Assembly (NCBI GenBank): GCA_900548135.1
Contig: URJC01000101.1
Location: forward strand, 1 to 8,106
Source: an uncultured Odoribacter sp.
GTDB taxonomy: Bacteria > Bacteroidota > Bacteroidia > Bacteroidales > Marinifilaceae
Length of the DNA stretch: 8,106 nt
Direction of reading: 5' to 3'
Shown here: piece after piece, positions 6,881 through 8,106 of the stretch
Layout of the letters: each line of letters starts with the position of its first letter
Numbering within the stretch: the stretch's first letter is position 1
Position numbers and translations under genes: made by a program
The notes under the pieces: generated by a model
Seen by the model: the letters and a program-made list of their open reading frames with translations, nothing else
Database searches by the model: none
Told to the model about the DNA's origin: nothing

Positions 6881-8106
6881 TGTTAAACCCAATGCCAATC
6901 TGAACGGACGCGGCGTATAGCTCTGGTCCTTCGCCAACTGAAAAATTCCTTTGGAACTGGAAATTCCCACCTCAGGATCCTGTCCTTTGTAATTCGTCCA
7001 GGTAAACACATCATAAGCAGTGATATAACAGGAAACATTCTGCAAACGCCATTTCTTAACCAATTGTTTTGGTAAAGTATAAGAAAGCATCACATCTTTC
7101 AGACGAAGGAAAGAAGCCTTTTCTACGAAACGGTCAGAACCGACATAATTATAGCCACGTCCCCACAAAGCACGCGGAATATCGGTCTGATCCCCCTCGT
7201 GCCGCCAACGTTTCAATACGGAAGTACTCTGATTATTACCGTTATACATACTTTCGGAATTCATCCGGGCTTCATTAATCACGCTCTGGCCGATACGGGT
7301 CTGGAAAGAAGTTCTCAAACGCAATCCCTTATAAGTGAAATTCAGAGAAGCACCTCCCGTCAAAATCGGCATGGAATTTCCCAAATAAACGACATCATAA
7401 CGGTCGAGAATACCGTCGTGATTCACGTCCTCATACTTGGCATCCCCCGCTCTCATAGTATAAGAATTGATGCTCATAATCACATCTTCACCATAAATAT
7501 TCTGGATCACATTTCCGTTTGCATCGCGTGCTAAAGTCTCATTATAATTCTGGTAAACCCCTTGATATTTATAACCGTAGAAAGAACCGATAGGATTACC
7601 CGGTACAACCCGTTGAATATATTGCCCATTCTTATTTTCGTTCTCATCGGCATTATCAAAAGTCAAATTAGAAGGTAATTCCAAAACACGGTTACGGTTA
7701 CGCGATAAATTCAAATTCGTGACACTAAAAGAAAAGTCACCTATTTTCACAATATTCCGCAAATCGATCATAATCTCCCATCCACGATTCTCCATTTTGC
7801 CGGAATTAAAATAGGCAACACTTGAAAAACCGGAAGTAGATTGCACCGGCACATCGGTTTGCAGCAAATCATCCGTCACTTTTTTGTAATATTCAAGTAC
7901 AACTGACACTTTATCGTTAAAGAATGTCATATCCAAACCAGCATTATATTGGGTGGTCGTCTCCCATTTCAGATTATTCAACTGCATAGAAGTGGGTTTG
8001 ATGGCATCCATATCCATAAAACTGCCATTGCTGGAAAACTGTCCGAAGTAAGTATAGTTCTTGGATGGAGAATTTCCGCTCATCCCCCAACTTCCACGAA
8101 CTTTCA
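6869..8106 (-). CDS. SusC-like TonB-dependent outer membrane receptor, C-terminal part (5' end cut by window edge)
   Basis: This is the C-terminal ~411 residues of a SusC/RagA-family TonB-linked outer membrane beta-barrel, which imports large ligands with a SusD-type lipoprotein lid. The frame stays open through the right edge: upstream of the Met at 8083 it reads KVRGSWGMSGN, a typical barrel-strand phrase of the family, so that Met is internal. Other family signs are WETTTQYNAGLDMTFFND followed by a YYKKVTDDLL strand, the MENRGWEI strand, the PGNPIGSFYGYKYQGVYQ segment, the acidic loop GDAKYEDVNHDGILDRYD, and the end LALGLTIDF, with a terminal Phe as expected for barrel insertion by the BAM machinery. 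The signal peptide, regulatory-like domain and plug lie off-window. The stop abuts the start of the SusD-like gene, so the two form a classic pair. The substrate is unknown. Family assignment is secure; the specific role is not. Confidence 0.95.
   Translation of the reverse strand, partial: KVRGSWGMSGNSPSKNYTYFGQFSSNGSFMDMDAIKPTSMQLNNLKWETTTQYNAGLDMTFFNDKVSVVLEYYKKVTDDLLQTDVPVQSTSGFSSVAYFNSGKMENRGWEIMIDLRNIVKIGDFSFSVTNLNLSRNRNRVLELPSNLTFDNADENENKNGQYIQRVVPGNPIGSFYGYKYQGVYQNYNETLARDANGNVIQNIYGEDVIMSINSYTMRAGDAKYEDVNHDGILDRYDVVYLGNSMPILTGGASLNFTYKGLRLRTSFQTRIGQSVINEARMNSESMYNGNNQSTSVLKRWRHEGDQTDIPRALWGRGYNYVGSDRFVEKASFLRLKDVMLSYTLPKQLVKKWRLQNVSCYITAYDVFTWTNYKGQDPEVGISSSKGIFQLAKDQSYTPRPFRLALGLTIDF
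7394..7429 (-). other. Acidic Asp-rich loop motif within the SusC-like receptor
   Basis: These codons give DVNHDGILDRYD, preceded by GDAKYE. This matches the conserved SusC-family segment of the type GD-x-Y-x-D-x-N-x-D-G-x-I-D-x-x-D. The spacing of Asp and Asn resembles a calcium-binding EF-hand loop. The motif is visible directly; metal binding by this protein is inferred from the pattern only. Confidence 0.6.

Overview
The window is a coding-dense stretch of a Bacteroidota genome, most likely a gut-type member of the Bacteroidales; genus cannot be decided from the sequence. The evidence is a SusC/SusD outer-membrane uptake pair, lipoproteins with acidic residues soon after the lipidated cysteine (as in Bacteroidota surface lipoproteins), short A/T-rich gene junctions without strong Shine-Dalgarno sequences, and an A/T-leaning composition. 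All genes lie on the minus strand, so the transcript reads from the right edge to the left edge.

In transcription order: (1) 8106-6869 is the C-terminal part of a SusC-like TonB-dependent receptor, cut by the right edge. (2) 6858-5347 is its SusD-like lipoprotein partner, whose start touches the receptor's stop. (3) 5332-3776 and (4) 3747-2254 are two related lipoproteins, each with two fasciclin (FAS1) domains and a C-terminal beta-rich domain that resembles a carbohydrate-binding sandwich. (5) 2234-1 is a second, divergent SusC-like receptor, cut by the left edge and broken in this sequence by one frameshift near 1392-1401. On both sides of that point the reading frame is otherwise clean and continuous with the family.

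No gap between genes exceeds 28 bases, so there is no room for an internal terminator, RNA gene or full promoter. The five genes look like one operon whose promoter lies beyond the right edge and whose end lies beyond the left edge. A SusD partner for the second receptor would be expected beyond the left edge. There is no glycoside hydrolase, protease, sigma/anti-sigma pair, transposase or CRISPR in the window.

The likely overall role (inference) is capture and import of a macromolecular ligand at the cell surface: two SusC channels, a SusD lid and two FAS1 lipoproteins that would add binding or adhesion at the outer face. The substrate cannot be read from this sequence. The points most worth a second look are the frameshift in the second receptor, the SusC-SusD-FAS1-FAS1-SusC layout, and the uncharacterised C-terminal domains of the FAS1 lipoproteins.
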